DNA of 35,857 nt from an uncultured Bacteroides sp. (GTDB lineage: Bacteria > Bacteroidota > Bacteroidia > Bacteroidales > Bacteroidaceae). The notes under the pieces are model-generated. The model did no database searches, was not told the origin of the DNA, and saw only the letters and a program-made list of their open reading frames with translations. The DNA lies in NCBI GenBank assembly GCA_944322275.1, contig CALUOV010000007.1, positions 1 to 35,857 of the forward strand, in the 5' to 3' direction. Below, one piece after another: positions 16,423-25,271 of this stretch. Within the stretch, counting starts at the first letter, position 1. Each line of letters opens with the position of its first letter. The translations under genes were made by a program, and so were the position numbers.

Positions 16423-16430
16423 TATCTTTG
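16423..16430 (+). promoter_or_regulatory. Bacteroides -7 promoter box for the TonB receptor operon
   Basis: TATCTTTG matches TAnnTTTG exactly and is followed by CAAGACG. The upstream 19-21 position is only T-rich, so the -33 element is weak. The predicted leader is about 55 nt. Confidence 0.55.
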
Positions 16431-16490
16431 CAAGACGAAACATAAATTAATGTTCAATTAACACTTATCTATTAACTAAATGACTGAATT

Positions 16491-19187
16491 ATGAAAAGAA
16501 GTCTGATTCAATTCCTGTTCCTTGCCGTCCTGTCCTTGTGCAGCACGTATGCGCTGGCGCAGAACATTGCGGTAAGAGGTCAGCTTGTAGACGCTGAGAC
16601 AGGTGAACCGCTGGTGGGTGCCGCCGTCATGGTGGAAGGCACCACGCAGGGTTCTGTGACTAACGTAGACGGTTACTTCGAGCAAAGAGTTGCTGCGAAC
16701 GCCACGTTGCTCTTCAAGTATGTGGGCTACAAGGACCTGAAGAAGCAGGTTCCGCGGAAGGGCGCTTCCGTAGACATGGGCGTCATTGAAATGCAGCCGG
16801 ATGCGGTGCTGTTGAAGGACGTGGTGATTACTTCATCCATTGCTATTGCACGCAAGACACCGGTAGCTGTATCTTCAGTGAACCCGGTATTTATAGAAGA
16901 AAAATTGGGAACACAGGAATTCCCGGAGATATTGAAAGCCACTCCGGGCGTGTATGTGACGAAAGACGGTGGTGGCTTCGGTGATGCCAATACCCGTATC
17001 CGCGGTTTCGAGAGCGAGAACGTGGCCATGATGATTAACGGTGTGCCTATGAACGGCATGGAGAACCAGAAGGTGTATTGGTCCAACTGGGCAGGATTGT
17101 CTGATGTGACCAGTTCTATTCAGGTTCAACGCGGTTTAGGTGCTTCCAAGGTAGCTTCTCCGGCTGTAGGAGGTTCTATCAACATCATCACCAAGAGTAC
17201 TGATGCCAAGAAGGGCGGATTCATTTCCTATGCGATGGGTAATGATGGTTTCAACAAGATATTGTTCAGTGTTTCTTCCGGTTTGACCAAGGATGGCTGG
17301 GCATTTACTTTGTTGGGTGGTAAGGACTGGCGCGACGGATATATTCAAGGTACAGAGTCTGAAGGATATAATTACTTTGTCAGTATTGCCAAGCGTTTCA
17401 ATGATAATCATCAACTGACTTTGTCGGCTTTCGGTGCTCCGCAAACGCACAACCAACGTAACAATCAGAATGCCTTGAGTATCAAGGGCTGGCAGCAAGT
17501 GAAACAATATATGGGCGATGACAGTCCTTACAAATATAATGCGACTTTCGGTTATCGTAAGGGACAGGCATATGTGTCCAACTACAACTGGTATCATAAA
17601 CCGCAAATATCGCTGAACCATTTGTGGCAGATAGACCATAAGTCCAGTCTGAGTACGGCACTTTATGTTTCCATCGGTCGTGGTGGAGGTAGCTATACGA
17701 CAGGTGATAGCGAGAATCGTAATAAGTGGTATGGCGCTTCGAACGGAAGTCTGAACTGGTATTTCCGTCATCCGGATGGTACTTTTAACTATGACGCAGT
17801 GGATGAACTGAATGCCAATAGTACGACCGGTTCCAAGATGGTGATGGGCGAGCAGTCCAATAATCACATGTGGTATGGTTTGCTTTCCACTTATACGACT
17901 AAGTTCGGTGAATACTTCGACTTCTACGGAGGCATCGATTTGCGTTATTACAAGGGATTGCACCAGAATAAGATTACCGATTTGTTCAGTGGCGCTTATT
18001 TCGTAGACAGCTATAATCGTGGCAATGTGTTGGCTGCAAATAATGCAGCCGCTTCTGACCCTAACTTTGTGAACCAAAAATTGGGAGTGGGCGATATTAT
18101 CTATCGCGACTATGACGGTTTTGTGATGTCCGAAGGAGCGTTTGCCCAGTTGGAATATAACCGTGACAAGTTGAGCGCGTTTGTTTCAGGCGGTTTGTCC
18201 AATACAGGCTATTGGCGTTATGACCGTTTTTATTATGACGAGGTCCATGCCAAGAGTGGCAAAAAGAATTATTTGGGCGGCAACATTAAGGGAGGTGCCA
18301 ACTATAATTTGACGGATCAGCATAACGTGTTCTTCAATGCCGGTTTCATCAGTCGCGCTCCGATGTTCGATACTTCGTTTATTAATTCTCAGACCTCGCA
18401 CGAACGCAATCCGGATGCACTGAACGAAAAAGTGATGTCGTTCGAAATCGGTTATGGTTTCCGCAACCAATACATAGCCGCTAATGTGAACGCTTATTAT
18501 ACGAAGTGGATAGATAAGAGCCTTTATGACAGTTCGACAGATTCGCGTACAGGTGAGCGTTACACGTTGAACATGACCGGTGCTAATGCCAAGCACATGG
18601 GTATAGAATTGGATTTTGAGGCACGTCCTACTCGTTGGATGAGCATCAACGGTATGTTCTCGTGGGGCGATTGGCGTTGGGACGGTTTGGCAACCGGCTA
18701 TATGTTCAACTCAGCTGGACAGATTGTTCCTGCGGCAGGTCAGGATCCTATTGCAGATATGAATGAAGCTGCGAAGTATCGTTATCAAATCCGTATGGAT
18801 AATGTTTCCGTAGGTGGATCCGCACAAACTACGGCTGCTTTGGGCGTGACAGTACGTCCGATGAAAGGTTTACGTATAGGTCTTGACTGGAACTTTGCCG
18901 CCCGTTTGTTCGCGGACTATGATATCGAGGCTGGTAACGCCAAGGTCGGTGAAGAATATGTAGTAGGCAAACCTTGGGAAGTACCTTCTTACCATGTGTT
19001 CGACCTTAACGCCGGCTATACTTTCGACTTTGGCAAGGTGCGTGCTACACTGAGTGGTAATGTCAACAACCTGTTCGATCAGGAATACATTGCCGACGCG
19101 TGGGACGGAAGCTCCTGGGAAGACGTGGAACGTGTAATCTACGGTTGGGGACGCACGTACTCCGTAAGATTGAAATTCAACTTCTAA
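16491..19187 (+). CDS. TonB-dependent outer-membrane receptor with carboxypeptidase-regulatory-like N-domain
   Basis: 898 residues. A signal peptide ends near ALAQ (21-24). A CarboxypepD_reg-like beta-sandwich occupies about 27-100 (VRGQLVDAETGEPLVGAAVMVEG), followed by a linker, a plug domain (about 120-240, with ILKATPGVYV, NTRIRGFESENVAMMINGVPMNG and VGGSINIITKST) and a beta-barrel ending in a terminal Phe (YSVRLKFNF). It is closer to Fe/cobalamin-type Bacteroidetes receptors than to SusC, and no SusD gene is beside it. It should import a large or scarce ligand with TonB/ExbBD energy. The gap to the lipoprotein gene is 18 bp, and a secreted nuclease lies further downstream, suggesting nucleic-acid fragments as possible ligand; that is inference. 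Confidence 0.92.
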   Translation: MKRSLIQFLFLAVLSLCSTYALAQNIAVRGQLVDAETGEPLVGAAVMVEGTTQGSVTNVDGYFEQRVAANATLLFKYVGYKDLKKQVPRKGASVDMGVIEMQPDAVLLKDVVITSSIAIARKTPVAVSSVNPVFIEEKLGTQEFPEILKATPGVYVTKDGGGFGDANTRIRGFESENVAMMINGVPMNGMENQKVYWSNWAGLSDVTSSIQVQRGLGASKVASPAVGGSINIITKSTDAKKGGFISYAMGNDGFNKILFSVSSGLTKDGWAFTLLGGKDWRDGYIQGTESEGYNYFVSIAKRFNDNHQLTLSAFGAPQTHNQRNNQNALSIKGWQQVKQYMGDDSPYKYNATFGYRKGQAYVSNYNWYHKPQISLNHLWQIDHKSSLSTALYVSIGRGGGSYTTGDSENRNKWYGASNGSLNWYFRHPDGTFNYDAVDELNANSTTGSKMVMGEQSNNHMWYGLLSTYTTKFGEYFDFYGGIDLRYYKGLHQNKITDLFSGAYFVDSYNRGNVLAANNAAASDPNFVNQKLGVGDIIYRDYDGFVMSEGAFAQLEYNRDKLSAFVSGGLSNTGYWRYDRFYYDEVHAKSGKKNYLGGNIKGGANYNLTDQHNVFFNAGFISRAPMFDTSFINSQTSHERNPDALNEKVMSFEIGYGFRNQYIAANVNAYYTKWIDKSLYDSSTDSRTGERYTLNMTGANAKHMGIELDFEARPTRWMSINGMFSWGDWRWDGLATGYMFNSAGQIVPAAGQDPIADMNEAAKYRYQIRMDNVSVGGSAQTTAALGVTVRPMKGLRIGLDWNFAARLFADYDIEAGNAKVGEEYVVGKPWEVPSYHVFDLNAGYTFDFGKVRATLSGNVNNLFDQEYIADAWDGSSWEDVERVIYGWGRTYSVRLKFNF

Positions 19188-19205
19188 ACTTAATGGATAG
19201 AGATT

Positions 19206-21650
19206 ATGAGAACAAAATACTTATTATACAGTTTACTCGCGACTGCCGTGTTGACCGTGGCAAGTTGTGACTACAACGAAGAGCACTTCCCTGGTTTCGA
19301 CGAACTGGCTCAGCCTACCGACATTGGCAACGATACGTTGAACTTGATTGCTTCAGATTACAAAACCATTGCTGGCATGGAGGCTAATTTGAACATAGCC
19401 GCCGCCATGGATCCCGAAGACTCCACTTTCGTAAAAGCCTTGCAAGCTGTAGGCAACAATGGATATTTCACCGAGAATGCTCAGGCAGTTTGGTATTTGC
19501 CCGCATATATTGAGCAAAAATTTCCTTACTATGATGATGGTTCTAAAGTAACCATTTATTATAATGAATATGAGGACATGCCGGCTTATCTGAACGACTT
19601 CAATGGTGTCAAAAGCTATAGCTTGGATACGGATGATTATAAGTTGGTATGGGGTGATAGAGTGACTGCTAATTATTTATCACCTACTACGGTGAGGCAG
19701 ATACCGACCATTCTGAGCGAAGCTAATCCCGATGCGAAGGAAGGTGACATGCTTTTGGTGAATTATGCTTACTCTGATACGGAACCGAGTATAGGCGGAG
19801 GAGGTGAAGAACCTGTTGAACCAACTTGGACGCAAATCGCTTCCGTTCCGGTACGTGCCGCAGGAAATAGTTGGAATTTTGTAAACGTAGGTCCGGTAGA
19901 CTTGTCCGCTTATGTGGGACAGACCATTAACGTTGCCTTTAAATACACCAGTACGACAAGTGCCGCCGCTACATGGGAGTTGAAGAACTTCAAGGCATTG
20001 TCGGTTCCTTATTTGGATGTTTACCTGTTTGCCAAGCAGGACGATGGTTCGTTCAAGCAGGCAACTGGCTCACGTGACTTTGCCGGAGCGGGAGATTATG
20101 TAATTGCTTCCTTGGGTGTGGATGGCAATTATTATCCGTTCGGTCGTTTGTCGGGTGACAGTTATACGTATGGCTACATGTATCCTGATCCTATTGCTGT
20201 GAGTGACGGGGTTATCAGTGCGGGCGATGCCGCTTACTACGTGATAACCATAGAGGCTACTGCTAACGGTTATTCGTTGAAGAATGCCATTGGTAAATAT
20301 CTTTATATGTCTGGTAACTATGATAGTTTCAATGTGGCCGATGCCATTGAGGGAACAGGATTTGATTGGACGATTGAATCAGCCGGTGGTGCTAATCTCT
20401 TCACTATCACGAATGTGGAGAAAAATAAGAGTGTCAAGCTGAACTACTATGTTAACGGAGAAGGAGAGGCTTCTTACTCATTCGGTTCGTATGCGGCGGA
20501 TAAAGTGAACGATAACGTTTACACTGCAAGCTCTTTGATAGGTGAAGATGGTGGATTTACCACATACGATGTGAATACCGGTGGCCTTTCCTATGTGTGG
20601 ACGCTTGATGAACAATACGGATGGAAAGCCAGCGCCTATGTGGGCAGTGCCCGTGAGACGGAATCTTATATCGTATCGCCCGCTTTTGAAGTGGCTGCCG
20701 ATGCTACTTTGCCTTACTTCACGATTGATGAAGCCATTAATCATGGCTCTCCGGAAAGTCTGACCATGTGGGTTGTTACCAATTATCAGCCGGTTGCTAT
20801 GACGATGGCTGCTAATACCCGTGCGGCTGTGTCTCCGAATGCGTCGGCTGTATATCGCTTTAATGGTAGTGACTGGGAAGCTTATTCTGCAAGTGATGCT
20901 GAAATAGCTGTGCTGCAACCGGCTGACTATGATAAAATAGGTTACACCACCATCCGTTATCCGGAAGAAACGTTGCCTATTTACTTGAAGCAGGCCTATC
21001 CGTATGCGGGAGCCGATGATGTGGTAGCGGTAGTTTATACCAATAATGATGGTAATATTGCGGTTAGTGAATTCATTTATGATGGAGCCAACTGGACAAT
21101 TACCACTGTTTCGCAACAAACTTCTATCGTATTTTTGAAAACGGAAGGCGAATGGTTGGAGGCTAAAGTTTATTATTCGTCTACTTTGTTGGATGGTGAA
21201 AGCGGTGGCTTCGTAGCGCAAGACGTTGCATTGGATGGTTTAAGTTATATTTGGACGCTTGATAATTCTTATGGCTGGAAAGCTTCCGGTTATTCTGGTG
21301 GCAATAAAATTACCGACAGTTGGTTGGTATCTCCACAGATAGATTTGAGTAAAGCTGTGGCTCCGGTCATGAAGTTCGATGTAGCCATCAACTACCTGAA
21401 CGCTAATACGGTGGACGATTATTTCAGTGTAAACATTTCGACCGATTACAGCGGAGACGCCACTACCGCAACTTGGGAGACGTTGTCTATCACTGGATGG
21501 CCGGAAGGCAATTCTTGGACTTTCGTCACCATCGAGAATATCGATATGAGTGCATATGTAGGACAAAAGATTTATCTGAGTTTCCACTACAAGAGTGATG
21601 CTGAATCTGCCGTTACGGCTGAAGTCAAGAATTTGTCTATCCAAGAATAA
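19206..21650 (+). CDS. Large multi-module surface lipoprotein (DUF5017/choice-of-anchor-J-like)
   Basis: 814 residues. A lipoprotein signal peptide ends in LTVASC (Cys21), followed by DYNEE; acidic residues after the Cys are typical of Bacteroides surface export. The body contains two pairs of internal repeats: residues 205-265 and 757-814 (NSWNFVNVGPVDLSAYVGQ versus NSWTFVTIENIDMSAYVGQ, each ending in a VKN/LKN strand), and about 458-495 and 677-712 (GLSYVWTLDEQYGWKAS versus GLSYIWTLDNSYGWKAS, followed by SYIVSP or SWLVSP). These look like split copies of a jelly-roll (choice-of-anchor J/DUF5017) fold, suggesting a ligand-binding surface protein. It is cotranscribed with the TonB receptor and followed by a strong terminator. 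No catalytic motif is recognised; the module boundaries are by eye. Confidence 0.75.
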   Translation: MRTKYLLYSLLATAVLTVASCDYNEEHFPGFDELAQPTDIGNDTLNLIASDYKTIAGMEANLNIAAAMDPEDSTFVKALQAVGNNGYFTENAQAVWYLPAYIEQKFPYYDDGSKVTIYYNEYEDMPAYLNDFNGVKSYSLDTDDYKLVWGDRVTANYLSPTTVRQIPTILSEANPDAKEGDMLLVNYAYSDTEPSIGGGGEEPVEPTWTQIASVPVRAAGNSWNFVNVGPVDLSAYVGQTINVAFKYTSTTSAAATWELKNFKALSVPYLDVYLFAKQDDGSFKQATGSRDFAGAGDYVIASLGVDGNYYPFGRLSGDSYTYGYMYPDPIAVSDGVISAGDAAYYVITIEATANGYSLKNAIGKYLYMSGNYDSFNVADAIEGTGFDWTIESAGGANLFTITNVEKNKSVKLNYYVNGEGEASYSFGSYAADKVNDNVYTASSLIGEDGGFTTYDVNTGGLSYVWTLDEQYGWKASAYVGSARETESYIVSPAFEVAADATLPYFTIDEAINHGSPESLTMWVVTNYQPVAMTMAANTRAAVSPNASAVYRFNGSDWEAYSASDAEIAVLQPADYDKIGYTTIRYPEETLPIYLKQAYPYAGADDVVAVVYTNNDGNIAVSEFIYDGANWTITTVSQQTSIVFLKTEGEWLEAKVYYSSTLLDGESGGFVAQDVALDGLSYIWTLDNSYGWKASGYSGGNKITDSWLVSPQIDLSKAVAPVMKFDVAINYLNANTVDDYFSVNISTDYSGDATTATWETLSITGWPEGNSWTFVTIENIDMSAYVGQKIYLSFHYKSDAESAVTAEVKNLSIQE

Positions 21651-21667
21651 TATATTAAACTCAATAA

Positions 21668-21707
21668 AGAGGGTACGCCTTACATAAAAGGTGTATCCTC
21701 TTTTTTT
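21668..21707 (+). terminator. Intrinsic terminator between lipoprotein and nuclease genes
   Basis: A 14-bp stem (AGAGGGTACGCCTT with AAGGTGTATCCTCT, two G-U pairs), a six-base loop and seven T residues. It ends 21 bases before the nuclease ATG with no promoter box in between, so it may act as a partial terminator that lowers nuclease expression. Confidence 0.85.
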
Positions 21708-21728
21708 AATCTCTGATAACTAATTAAT

Positions 21729-23036
21729 ATGAAGAATTTTTATTATTTTATATCCTTGTTCGGGTTGTTGTTCATAGTGGCTTGTGGTGATGATAACAGT
21801 ACCAATGTCTCTCCCATAGATGTGCCGGAGGCTACGATTGACGGCTCTACATTCGATGTGTTGCAAGGGTATGAGAATGCCGCTGATGGATTTACTACTT
21901 TGAAACCCGGTAATCTGAATGACCCTATTTACATTCAGGACGGGCAGTTGGTCGGTGGTTCCTATCATTTTGCCGCAGATAACGCTTCGCGTCTTGATGG
22001 AATGGCTGCTCAACCTGGGGAAAATAGTTGGACGGCTACCGCCGCTATTGTGGAAAGCAAGTGCTACTGGGTGCGTCATACCTCTTCGCTGCTTTATACC
22101 TATTTGAAGTTGCGCATTGCCTACATAGAGGGTAACAATGTGGGAGTGGAGTATATTATCGACAGTACGGAGGAACGTGACCCTACAGCGGAAAACGCCA
22201 ATGCCAATCTGCCTGTGGAAGGCCAAGCGTTTGTCACTGACTATTCCGTGCCTCATCTCAATTCAGAGAATACTTACGTGGAGCATACTGTTGACTACAA
22301 TAATACACAGATGCTGAATTATGCTTTGGAATGGAATGCGGAGAAGCGTCATGCCGCCTGGATAGCATTCAGCTTCGATGACGTTACAAAGCAAAACACG
22401 ACCGGGAGGAATGAGGAATGGACTACCGATCCGTTGGTGCCGGAAGGTACCTGCCCTACGGAGGCTGACCATAAGAGCGATGGTTTCGACAAAGGGCACT
22501 TGTGTGCTTCCAACGACCGGAAGTTTTCTGCGGAAGCCAATGAACAGACTTATTACTACAGCAACATGAGCCCGATGATGAGTTCGTTCAATGGTGGTTT
22601 CTGGGCTTCGTTCGAGATATTGGTACAGGATTGGGGCCGTTCGGAAGCATTTGACAAGATGTATGTGACCAAGGGCGGAACGCTGGACCAACTGTTAGTG
22701 AGTTTTACCGGTACGCGAAACGGAAATGACGGAGTGCTTCCAAAAACAGATGAAAATGGATTGACCATTCGCGGGTTGGCTTGTCCGAAATATTATTTTA
22801 TAGCAGTACTGGCTCAGAAGGGTAATGATTTCTATGCCATAGGCTTCTGGATGGAGCATCGGGATGATTACGGGTATGAATACGATGAATTTGCGCCTTC
22901 GGATGTGATGAAGAAATATGCCCTAAGTATTGACGAGCTGGAAAAGAACACGGGGCTGGATTTCTTCTGTAATCTGCCCGATACGGTAGAGGACGAGGTA
23001 GAAAGCGCGTGGAGTGAAGCGGATTGGGCTTGGTAA
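21729..23036 (+). CDS. Lipoprotein DNA/RNA non-specific endonuclease (NUC1/Serratia-nuclease type)
   Basis: 435 residues. The signal peptide ends in FIVACG (lipid-modified Cys19, followed by GDD), placing it in the outer membrane, possibly at the surface. Residues about 35-150 form an N-terminal beta-rich domain I do not recognise. The nuclease domain (about 165-425) has SDGFDKGHLCAS with catalytic-type His257, then YYYSNMSPMMSSFNGGFWASFE, where Asn288 (metal ligand) and Glu296 are spaced as Asn119 and Glu127 are in Serratia nuclease; the DRGH motif is DKGH here. It should cut single- and double-stranded DNA and RNA with Mg2+. It lies downstream of a TonB receptor and lipoprotein, after a terminator, suggesting a role in feeding on extracellular nucleic acid. 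The short acidic C-terminal tail is rich in Glu and Trp. Confidence 0.88.
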   Translation: MKNFYYFISLFGLLFIVACGDDNSTNVSPIDVPEATIDGSTFDVLQGYENAADGFTTLKPGNLNDPIYIQDGQLVGGSYHFAADNASRLDGMAAQPGENSWTATAAIVESKCYWVRHTSSLLYTYLKLRIAYIEGNNVGVEYIIDSTEERDPTAENANANLPVEGQAFVTDYSVPHLNSENTYVEHTVDYNNTQMLNYALEWNAEKRHAAWIAFSFDDVTKQNTTGRNEEWTTDPLVPEGTCPTEADHKSDGFDKGHLCASNDRKFSAEANEQTYYYSNMSPMMSSFNGGFWASFEILVQDWGRSEAFDKMYVTKGGTLDQLLVSFTGTRNGNDGVLPKTDENGLTIRGLACPKYYFIAVLAQKGNDFYAIGFWMEHRDDYGYEYDEFAPSDVMKKYALSIDELEKNTGLDFFCNLPDTVEDEVESAWSEADWAW

Positions 23037-23040
23037 CTTT

Positions 23041-23067
23041 GTTACCAGACGAGTTCGCTCAAGACGG
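23041..23067. repeat. 27-bp dispersed repeat, copy 1
   Basis: Begins GTTACCAGACGAGTT and ends TCAAGACGG. It matches copy 2 at 25165-25191 in 25 of 27 positions in the same orientation. Its first six bases also form a small palindrome with the end of the nuclease gene (GGTAAC-TTT-GTTACC, 23032-23046). Confidence 0.8.
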
Positions 23068-23182
23068 CTGTCTTTCCCATGGATTACTTGCTATAAATGT
23101 TTTATTGGCATGGCAAAAGTAAACATGAAACTCGGTAAATCTGTCTTTTTGATGTTCTTCGGGCGAATTGCTCTGACAAATA

Positions 23183-23214
23183 TTGGTAAAAGTGGCGGAA
23201 TATCCGTATCTTTG
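23183..23214 (+). promoter_or_regulatory. Bacteroides sigma-ABfr promoter of the SLC13-type transporter gene
   Basis: TTG (23183-23185), a 21-bp spacer and TATCTTTG (23207-23214) fit the -33/-7 consensus. The leader to the ATG at 23253 is about 30-35 nt. Confidence 0.6.
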
Positions 23215-23252
23215 CGCATAGTTAATCAGTTCAAATAAAACTATTGTACTTC

Positions 23253-25103
23253 ATGTGGATTACGATTTCCGTGCTGGCCCTTGCGGCTGTCTTTTTCATG
23301 AGCGGTAAAGTACGTTCAGATCTGGTGGCGGTGTGCTCGCTGCTGTTGTTACTCATATTTCATGTCTTGACACCGGAGGAGGGATTGTCAGGATTCTCCA
23401 ATTCGGTGGTAATCATGATGATAGGCTTGTTCGTAGTGGGAGGTGCTATCTTCCAGACCGGATTGGCCAAAATGATAAGCAGCCGGTTGCTGAAACTGTC
23501 CGGTCGCAGCGAGTTGCGCCTTTTTCTGCTAGTGATGCTTGCCACGGCATTTATAGGAGCTTTTGTAAGCAATACGGGTACGGTGGCCTTAATGTTGCCC
23601 ATTGTAGTAAGTATGGCCGTCAGTACAGGTACCAATTCCCGCCGGCTGCTCATGCCGCTTGCCTTTGCCAGCAGCATGGGAGGCATGATGACGCTTATCG
23701 GTACGCCTCCCAACCTCATCATACAGGATGTACTGACGGGTGCGGGGTATGAGCCTCTTTCCTTTTTTTCGTTTTTGCCGGTAGGACTGGTCTGTTTGGG
23801 TGTGGGTATCGTAGTGCTTCTTCCTGCCACTAAATGGTTCCTTTCGGACAAGAAAAAGGTCGGAGAGTCGGAGGAAGGTTCGCGCAACAAGTCGCTGGGA
23901 CAGTTGGCCAAGGAATACGATTTGACGGACAATCTGTTCCGCCTGCGGGTGGAGGCGGCATCAGGGGTGATAGGACGTACGATAGCGGAAATGGACTTGC
24001 GCCGCACTTACGGGGTGGACATCCTGGAAGTGCGCAGGGAGAAGAATTCACAGGCCCGTTTCCTGCACTCGGTCGCTCAGTTATCCGCGTCGGACACGGT
24101 GCTTGAAGAAGGGGACATGCTGTACGTCGTCGGTGAGCGTGTACAAGTGGAACGCCTGTCAGCGGACTTTGCTCTGAGCATGCCCGATGTCTCCAATGAG
24201 CAAGGGAAAGCCGGACTGGCCTTTTATGACATCGGCATTGCGGAAATCGTGTTGATGCCTTCATCGCGCATGATAGGACGTACCATAAAGGAGGTGGATT
24301 TCAGGCGTACGTTCCACGTTAATGTGCTGGCCATACGTCGAAAGAAAGAGTATTTGCGTCAGCACTTGGGGAGCGAGAAGATGCATAACGGCGATGTACT
24401 GCTGGTGCAGGGACGCTGGGAGGACATTGCCTGCCTGTCGAATGACGAGGACAATTGGGTCGTACTGGGTCAGCCTCTGGCCGAAGCGGCTAAGGTCACG
24501 CTGGATTATAAGGCTCCTGTGGCAGCGGCTATTATGGTGCTGATGGTGGCTATGATGGTGTTCGACTTCATACCGGTGGCACCTGTTACGGCTGTAATGA
24601 TAGCGGCCGTGCTGATGGTGCTGACAGGATGCCTGCGCAGTGTGGAAGCTGCCTATAAGACAATCAACTGGGAAACGATCGTGTTGTTTGGCGCCATGCT
24701 GCCTATGTCTTTGGCGTTGGAAAAGACGGGTGTCTCGCAACACCTGGCTGACATGCTGGCGGGGAGCATGGGGGAATACGGACCTATGGTATTGTTGGCG
24801 GGGGTGTATTTTACCACTTCGCTCATGACAATGTTTATCAGCAACACCGTTACCGCGGTATTGATGGCTCCCATCGCTCTACAAAGTGCCATTCAGACGG
24901 GAGTCAGTCCGGTTCCCTTTCTGTTTGCTGTAACCGTGGGCGCGAGCATGTGTTTTGCCTCCCCCTTTTCCACTCCGCCTAATGCCTTGGTGATGCCTGC
25001 AGGACAATATTCGTTTGCCGATTACATCAAGGTAGGCTTGCCTTTACAGGTCATTATGGGATTGGTAATGGTGGTGGTGCTTCCATTGCTGTTCCCGTTT
25101 TGA
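23253..25103 (+). CDS. SLC13/DASS-type anion transporter with two internal RCK_C domains
   Basis: 616 residues from the ATG at 23253; an in-frame TTG at 23244 is possible but unnecessary. Two membrane halves flank a cytoplasmic insert. The first half includes FVSNTGTVALMLPIVVSMA and GGMMTLIGTPPNLIIQDVL, and the second includes MFISNTVTAVLMAPIAL and MCFASPFSTPPNALVMPAG; the paired SNT and TPPN motifs are the sodium/substrate sites of the divalent anion/sodium symporter fold. The insert carries two TrkA-C/RCK_C modules (about 229-301 and 327-396), each with VIGRTIAEMDLRR/MIGRTIKEVDFRR. This architecture is common in bacterial SLC13-like proteins annotated as sulfate, thiosulfate or dicarboxylate transporters; the substrate cannot be told. 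It has its own promoter and is bracketed by two 27-bp repeats. Confidence 0.9.
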   Translation: MWITISVLALAAVFFMSGKVRSDLVAVCSLLLLLIFHVLTPEEGLSGFSNSVVIMMIGLFVVGGAIFQTGLAKMISSRLLKLSGRSELRLFLLVMLATAFIGAFVSNTGTVALMLPIVVSMAVSTGTNSRRLLMPLAFASSMGGMMTLIGTPPNLIIQDVLTGAGYEPLSFFSFLPVGLVCLGVGIVVLLPATKWFLSDKKKVGESEEGSRNKSLGQLAKEYDLTDNLFRLRVEAASGVIGRTIAEMDLRRTYGVDILEVRREKNSQARFLHSVAQLSASDTVLEEGDMLYVVGERVQVERLSADFALSMPDVSNEQGKAGLAFYDIGIAEIVLMPSSRMIGRTIKEVDFRRTFHVNVLAIRRKKEYLRQHLGSEKMHNGDVLLVQGRWEDIACLSNDEDNWVVLGQPLAEAAKVTLDYKAPVAAAIMVLMVAMMVFDFIPVAPVTAVMIAAVLMVLTGCLRSVEAAYKTINWETIVLFGAMLPMSLALEKTGVSQHLADMLAGSMGEYGPMVLLAGVYFTTSLMTMFISNTVTAVLMAPIALQSAIQTGVSPVPFLFAVTVGASMCFASPFSTPPNALVMPAGQYSFADYIKVGLPLQVIMGLVMVVVLPLLFPF

Positions 25104-25164
25104 AAGGAAGCTTGCGAATCAAGACACAAAGCCCTGTTTAGGATGACAGAGCAAAAGGATATCC

Positions 25165-25191
25165 GTTACCAGACGAGTTTACTCAAGACGG
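25165..25191. repeat. 27-bp dispersed repeat, copy 2
   Basis: Same orientation as copy 1 at 23041-23067, with two adjacent differences (TA instead of CG at the centre). The centre reads GAGT-TT-ACTC, a small inverted repeat retained with a wobble in copy 1. Confidence 0.8.
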
Positions 25192-25243
25192 GGGGTACTA
25201 TATAAGTTCCAATCGGGTGAACGGTCGTTGTTAATTGTCAATT

Positions 25244-25268
25244 GCGGGGCAAAGCCCCGCTAATTTTT
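25244..25268. terminator. Terminator hairpin between convergent transporter and dehydrogenase genes
   Basis: GCGGGGC-AAA-GCCCCGC followed by TAATTTTT on the plus strand. It would stop plus-strand transcription from the transporter gene, and it sits 11 bases past the stop of the minus-strand dehydrogenase, where the tract is less T-rich. Confidence 0.7.
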
Positions 25269-25271
25269 CGT

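Larger units (their letters stand above)
15931..16490. other. 560-bp intergenic region with repeat structures and a promoter
   Basis: No supported gene. In order it holds a 22-bp-period palindromic array (16093-16178), an 11-bp inverted repeat of the AATGAAGAAT family (16236-16295), an AT-rich stretch and a promoter box (16423-16430) for the TonB-dependent receptor gene. No small RNA can be assigned, though the structured segments could be transcribed. Confidence 0.6.

Noticed and set aside
17136-18077. Minus-strand open frame (313 codons) opposite the TonB receptor barrel
   Set aside because: Ile/Thr/Val-rich antisense of beta-barrel codons, a common artefact; no start signals.
23105-23125. 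Second sigma-54-like promoter (TTGGCATGGCAAAAG)
   Set aside because: The GG and GC elements are too close together (the -24/-12 spacing is not met), and a good sigma-ABfr promoter lies downstream for the transporter gene.
23014-23238. Small gene (74 codons) between nuclease and SLC13-type transporter
   Set aside because: It overlaps the nuclease end, spans the 27-bp repeat and contains the transporter promoter; no ribosome-binding site or recognisable features.
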